Translations under genes and position numbers: made by a program
The notes under the pieces: model-generated
Told to the model about the DNA's origin: nothing
Databases searched by the model: none
What the model saw: only the letters and a program-made list of their open reading frames with translations
From: Polyangium sp. 15x6
Lineage (GTDB): Bacteria > Myxococcota_A > Polyangia > Polyangiales > Polyangiaceae
Assembly (NCBI RefSeq): GCF_029960785.1
Contig: NZ_JASBQE010000002.1
Location: 290,466-354,465, forward strand
Direction of reading: 5' to 3'
DNA: 64,000 nucleotides
In this document: piece by piece, positions 63,864 through 64,000 of the stretch
Layout of the letters: every line of letters starts with the position of its first letter
Numbering within the stretch: position 1 is the first letter of the stretch

Positions 63864-64000
63864 GGGAGGCGCCTCGCTGGGGCGTTGCCCCAGGCCCCAC
63901 CAGGGGCTGTCCGCCCCTGGACCCGGACCAGCGCAAGCGCTGGACCCGGGGTCGATGAACTGCGCGATGCGCAGTTCATCGAACAGGCCGAGGCAAGACC
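63864..64000 (+). repeat. Four-hairpin repeat arm, copy H, cut by window edge
   Basis: Forward arm: CTGGGGC-GTT-GCCCCAG, AGGGGC-TGTCC-GCCCCT, CCAGCGC-AA-GCGCTGG and the TCGATGAACTGCGC palindrome at 63952-63982, followed by the usual AACAGGCCGAGGCAAGACC spacer start. The window ends before a possible second arm. Confidence 0.86.

Overview
This 64-kb window is high-GC DNA with the strong third-position GC bias of a soil myxobacterium, most likely order Polyangiales (Polyangium/Sorangium-type, Myxococcota). Supporting signs are many lipoproteins with Gly-rich tethers after the lipobox, a kelch protein with a MYXO-CTERM-like tail, MopE-type and DUF4215-type Cys-rich proteins, a SARP-like regulator, hybrid histidine-kinase genes, an orphan LodA-like quinoprotein and an ether-lipid synthase homologue. 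I saw no rRNA, tRNA, CRISPR array or prophage.

Layout. 0-8.3 kb: a cut-off GAF histidine kinase, an S51-peptidase/L,D-transpeptidase pair coupled by a TTGA overlap, a lipoprotein, a prolyl oligopeptidase and an SBBP beta-propeller lipoprotein. 8.3-9.8 kb: a small conserved-looking protein, then a ten-unit 43-bp minisatellite and a structured repeat arm. 9.9-16.7 kb is the most unusual part. It holds two giant modular proteases that share a V8/trypsin-like domain, a carboxypeptidase-regulatory-like domain and an LE[FY]VPGY motif. One carries an N-terminal metallo-beta-lactamase (ComEC-like) domain and a C-terminal peptidoglycan-binding domain; the other ends in a GH19 lysozyme/chitinase domain. 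An unknown 244-aa protein and an IS21 remnant lie between them. 16.9-25.8 kb: lipoproteins, a BTAD-ATPase regulator, a Cys-rich repeat protein, an amidohydrolase, a frameshifted SIMPL gene and small exported proteins. 26.3-35.3 kb: MscS channel, kelch protein, PPP phosphatase, type-B carboxylesterase, a heme-motif copper monooxygenase, a long acyl-CoA dehydrogenase and a transglutaminase-like protein. 35.4-45.5 kb: LodA-like oxidase, a GAF kinase/pirin/membrane-protein operon, a GH172-GH43-like fusion, DUF418 and DoxX-like proteins. 45.8-57 kb: a TPP enzyme/KAS III-like pair, a tandem-duplicated helical protein, a PlsC/epimerase pair, Cys-rich lipoprotein, AGPS-like FAD oxidase and AI-2E transporter. 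57.4-63.9 kb: MopE-type, Gly-rich and YD-like lipoproteins, a saccharopine-dehydrogenase-like enzyme and a sirtuin.

Eight intergenic loci (about 6.5, 9.7, 13.3, 17.7, 25.9, 37.5, 57.2 and 63.9 kb) carry one dispersed repeat family. Each arm is a string of four stem-loops about 125 bp long ending in a 31-nt palindrome. Arms occur singly or as inverted pairs; the 37.5-kb copy has perfect 63-bp terminal inverted repeats. Stem sequences differ between copies but pairing is kept, which points to selection on structure or to palindrome-driven gene conversion. This family and the modular protease pair are the two best candidates for something undescribed.

Most genes look like independent short units. 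Clear translational coupling is seen at 2528-2531, 34730-34733, 39374, 40282-40285, 47555-47558 and 51950-51953. Functions are family-level assignments made from reading motifs; no database search was possible.
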